A stretch of 41,275 nucleotides of DNA, taken from positions 1 to 41,275 of the forward strand of contig CAKUPC010000014.1 in assembly GCA_934675095.1 (NCBI GenBank). Direction: 5' to 3'. Shown here piece after piece: positions 38,923 to 41,275 of this stretch. The DNA comes from an uncultured Bacteroidales bacterium. GTDB lineage: Bacteria > Bacteroidota > Bacteroidia > Bacteroidales > UBA932. A program made the position numbers and the translations under genes. Each line of letters starts with the position of its first letter. The first letter of the stretch is position 1. The notes beneath the pieces are model-generated. The model saw nothing but the letters and a program-made list of their open reading frames with translations, made no database searches and was not told where the DNA came from.

Positions 38923-41275
38923 ATGGCAGAAATCAGATTAAGTAAAATTGCAAGACAGTTCAACATCGGGGTCGGCACGCTCGTCGATTTCCTTAACGGC
39001 AAGGGAGCTAACATCACTACGAGCGACCCTAACGCCAAAATCTCGGATGAGTTCATGCCTGCGGTCGAGGCCAAGTTCGGCGGCGACCTCGCGGCCAAGA
39101 AGGACTCGGAGAAGGTGGCCACGAAGCTCAAGGAGATGATTGACGTTTCCAAGAAGAAGCCTGCGGCTGAGGACGAGGAGACTGACAGGGAGGTAATCAT
39201 AAAGACCACTTCCATTGCCGAGGCCGTTCCAGAGAAGCCCGCGCCGGCTCCGGTTGCGGAGACTCCGGTCGCTGCAAAGCCCGTTGTCGAGACACCGCGG
39301 CCTGTTGAGGAAAAGCCGGCTCCGGAGGTGCATGAGGAGGAGAAGCCTGAGGTGACGGCACCTGTGGAGGAGGTTTCCGAGAAGCCCGCTCCGGTCGAGG
39401 AGCCTGCGCCGGTGGCTGAGGTTGAGAAGCCTGCTGAACCGGCGGAGGAACCGAAGAAACCTGAAAAGGAGAGCTTCGGCCCGAAGATTATAGACAAGAT
39501 TGACCTTGACAGCCTCGGAAAGAAAAAGCCGGCGGCTGAGGCTGGGAAACCGGCCGAGCCTGTTGTCAGCGTACCGGAGAAGAAGGAGGAGGTTGCTGAA
39601 TCCCCGGCAGCCGAGCCTCAGAAACCGGCGGCGGAGGTCCGGAAGGAGCCTCGCGAGGCCGTCATAGCGGTCGAGAGACTGGCCGGTCCGAAGGTCATGG
39701 GCAAGGTCGATCTGAGCAAGTTCGAGGCTCCTAAGAAGAAGGGCAAGAGGGAGAGAATAAAGCCGGGACAGAGCCAGAAGGTGGATGTCACCAAGGTCGA
39801 TGCTTCCGGAAACGGCGGAGGAAAGAACTCCGGCGGGAAGAACGGCGGAAAGAACGGCCGTGACGCCGGCAAGGGCCGGAACGATTCCGGCTCCGGAAAG
39901 GGGCGCAACCGCGGCAAGGACAGGTTCAAGCCTGCCATGACCGAGGCCGAGACCGAGGAGATGCAGAAGGAAATCCAGAAGCAGATTAAGGAGACATACG
40001 CCCGCATGAACGAGGGCAAGGGCAAGAATAATTTCGGTGCTAAGCACCGTAAGGAAAAGAGGGAGGCCGCCGCTGACAGGCTCCAGGAGGAGATGCAGCA
40101 GCAGGAACTCGACAAGAAGGTGCTGAAAGTCACCGAGTTCGTGACCGTGAACGACCTCGCCACCCTCATGAACAACACTCCTGTCACCAAGGTCATCGCG
40201 GCCTGCATGAGCCTCGGACTCATGGTGTCAATCAACCAGAGACTTGACGCCGAGACGCTGGTTCTTGTCGCCGAGGAGTTCGGCTATGAGGTTGAGTTCG
40301 TCACGGCCAGCCTCACCGAGGAAATCAACTCCGAGGAAGAGACCGACAAGCCGGAGGACCTTGTTCCGAGACCGCCTGTCATCACGGTGATGGGACACGT
40401 CGATCACGGTAAGACATCCCTGCTTGACTACATCCGTAAGGCCAATGTGATTGCCGGAGAGGCCGGAGGTATCACCCAGCACATCGGTGCCTACAACGTG
40501 AAGCTCCCGAACGGACGCAGGATTACCTTCCTCGACACCCCGGGACATGAGGCCTTCACGGCGATGCGTGCCCGCGGAGCGAAGATGACCGACCTTGCGA
40601 TTATCATCATCGCGGCGGACGACGCCATAATGCCGCAGACAGTCGAGGCAATCAGCCATGCGCAGGCGGCCGGCGTTCCGATGGTGTTTGCAATCAACAA
40701 GATAGACAAGCCGGGAGCCAATCCGGACAAGATCCGTGAGCAGCTCTCGAACATGAACATCCTCGTGGAGGACTGGGGCGGAAAGTACCAGTGCCAGGAA
40801 ATCTCGGCGAAGAAGGGCATCAACGTCGAGCTTCTTCTCGACAAGGTGCTTCTTGAGGCGGATATGCTCGACCTCAAGGCAAATCCGAACCGCAGGGCTA
40901 CCGGAGCCGTCATCGAGTCCTCACTCGACAAGGGACGCGGCTACCTCGCCACCGTCCTCGTCCAGAACGGGACGATGCGCGTGGGTGACGTTATGCTTTC
41001 GGGCTGCTACACAGGCCGTGTGAAGGCCATGTTCAACGAGCGCGGCCAGAAGGTCGAGGAAGCGGGACCGTCAACTCCGGTTTCTGTCCTCGGACTCAAC
41101 GGCGCTCCTACCGCCGGCGAGACCTTCAACATCATGGCCGACGAGCGCGAGGCCAAGGAAATCGCCAACAAGCGCGAGCAGCTCATCCGCATCCAGGGCA
41201 TCAAGACCCAGAAGCACATGACCCTTGAGGAGATAGGCCGCCGAATCGCAATCGGCAACTTCAAGGAACTCAACG
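38923..41275 (+). CDS. infB: Translation initiation factor IF-2, 3'-truncated by window edge
   Basis: GTPase that brings initiator tRNA to the 30S subunit and promotes subunit joining. ATG 38923-38925 opens [20 protein letters not shown], the conserved IF2-N start. A long disordered region follows, Pro/Glu/Ala/Lys-rich (about 85-250), then a Gly/Asn/Lys/Arg-rich stretch (about 285-330), a second IF2-N-like domain (about 405-460), and the G domain with GHVDHGKT (491-498), DTPGHE (538-543) and NKID (592-595). Domain II has begun by the edge; the frame is open to base 41275, so the C-terminal initiator-tRNA domains lie outside. 784 codons are visible, already longer than many IF-2 proteins up to that point because of the N-terminal extension. 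Confidence 0.97.
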   Translation, partial: MAEIRLSKIARQFNIGVGTLVDFLNGKGANITTSDPNAKISDEFMPAVEAKFGGDLAAKKDSEKVATKLKEMIDVSKKKPAAEDEETDREVIIKTTSIAEAVPEKPAPAPVAETPVAAKPVVETPRPVEEKPAPEVHEEEKPEVTAPVEEVSEKPAPVEEPAPVAEVEKPAEPAEEPKKPEKESFGPKIIDKIDLDSLGKKKPAAEAGKPAEPVVSVPEKKEEVAESPAAEPQKPAAEVRKEPREAVIAVERLAGPKVMGKVDLSKFEAPKKKGKRERIKPGQSQKVDVTKVDASGNGGGKNSGGKNGGKNGRDAGKGRNDSGSGKGRNRGKDRFKPAMTEAETEEMQKEIQKQIKETYARMNEGKGKNNFGAKHRKEKREAAADRLQEEMQQQELDKKVLKVTEFVTVNDLATLMNNTPVTKVIAACMSLGLMVSINQRLDAETLVLVAEEFGYEVEFVTASLTEEINSEEETDKPEDLVPRPPVITVMGHVDHGKTSLLDYIRKANVIAGEAGGITQHIGAYNVKLPNGRRITFLDTPGHEAFTAMRARGAKMTDLAIIIIAADDAIMPQTVEAISHAQAAGVPMVFAINKIDKPGANPDKIREQLSNMNILVEDWGGKYQCQEISAKKGINVELLLDKVLLEADMLDLKANPNRRATGAVIESSLDKGRGYLATVLVQNGTMRVGDVMLSGCYTGRVKAMFNERGQKVEEAGPSTPVSVLGLNGAPTAGETFNIMADEREAKEIANKREQLIRIQGIKTQKHMTLEEIGRRIAIGNFKELN

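Noticed and set aside
39220..39480. Apparent repeats of EKPAP-like units in infB
   Set aside because: Low-complexity Pro/Glu/Lys composition typical of the IF-2 linker; units are irregular and not a true tandem DNA repeat.
1..41275. CRISPR arrays, rRNA or tRNA genes, integrase or transposase genes
   Set aside because: No regularly spaced repeats, no recognisable RNA gene and no recombinase motif were seen in any gap or frame.

Overview
The window is a chromosomal segment from a member of the Bacteroidetes, most likely order Bacteroidales. Three things point there: a SusC/SusD pair with lipoproteins, promoters of the Bacteroidetes type (TAnnTTTG at -7, TTTG at -33), and gene orders typical of the group (mraZ to ftsZ; lpxD-lpxC-lpxA). 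Most of it is moderately GC-rich; the restriction endonuclease gene is visibly more AT-rich. No genus can be named from sequence alone. No tRNA, rRNA, CRISPR array or transposase was seen, and no stretch over 300 bases lacks a gene.

Region 1 (1-10264, plus strand) is a five-gene outer-membrane uptake operon: a secreted subtilisin-like peptidase (5' end cut by the window edge), a fibronectin-type-III lipoprotein, SusC, SusD and a large unrecognised lipoprotein. A peptidase in place of a glycan hydrolase suggests capture of protein or peptide. Region 2 (10391-14896, minus strand) holds recO, a type II restriction-modification pair resembling the HindVP family, and a ctp/prc-type S41 peptidase. 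Region 3 (15046-15738, plus) is rdgB alone.

Region 4 (31815 down to 15778, minus) is a complete division and cell wall cluster in the order mraZ-rsmH-ftsL-ftsI(PASTA)-murE-mraY-murD-ftsW-murG-murC-ftsQ-ftsA-ftsZ. It starts at a promoter overlaid by four TGGAA boxes at exact 10-bp period, probably MraZ operators. A 125-nt nested inverted-repeat element lies between mraY and murD. Region 5 (32038-33300, plus) is an M23-family envelope lipoprotein divergent from mraZ. Region 6 (36922 down to 33314, minus) is the lipid A set lpxD-lpxC-lpxA followed by a WbqC-like gene; LpxC stands alone with no fused FabZ. Region 7 (37080 to the right edge, plus) is rimP-nusA-infB, with infB cut by the window edge; its leader carries a hairpin followed by a T-run close to the predicted transcription start.

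The genes of regions 4-6 together build the envelope: peptidoglycan precursors (MurC, D, E, G, MraY), septal synthesis (FtsW, FtsI), the divisome scaffold (FtsZ, A, Q, L), wall remodelling (M23) and lipid A. The least expected signals are non-coding: a short interspersed repeat in three copies, two of which supply the last codons and stop codon of murG and of the M23 gene in the same reading frame; the mraY-murD element; and the rimP leader hairpin.
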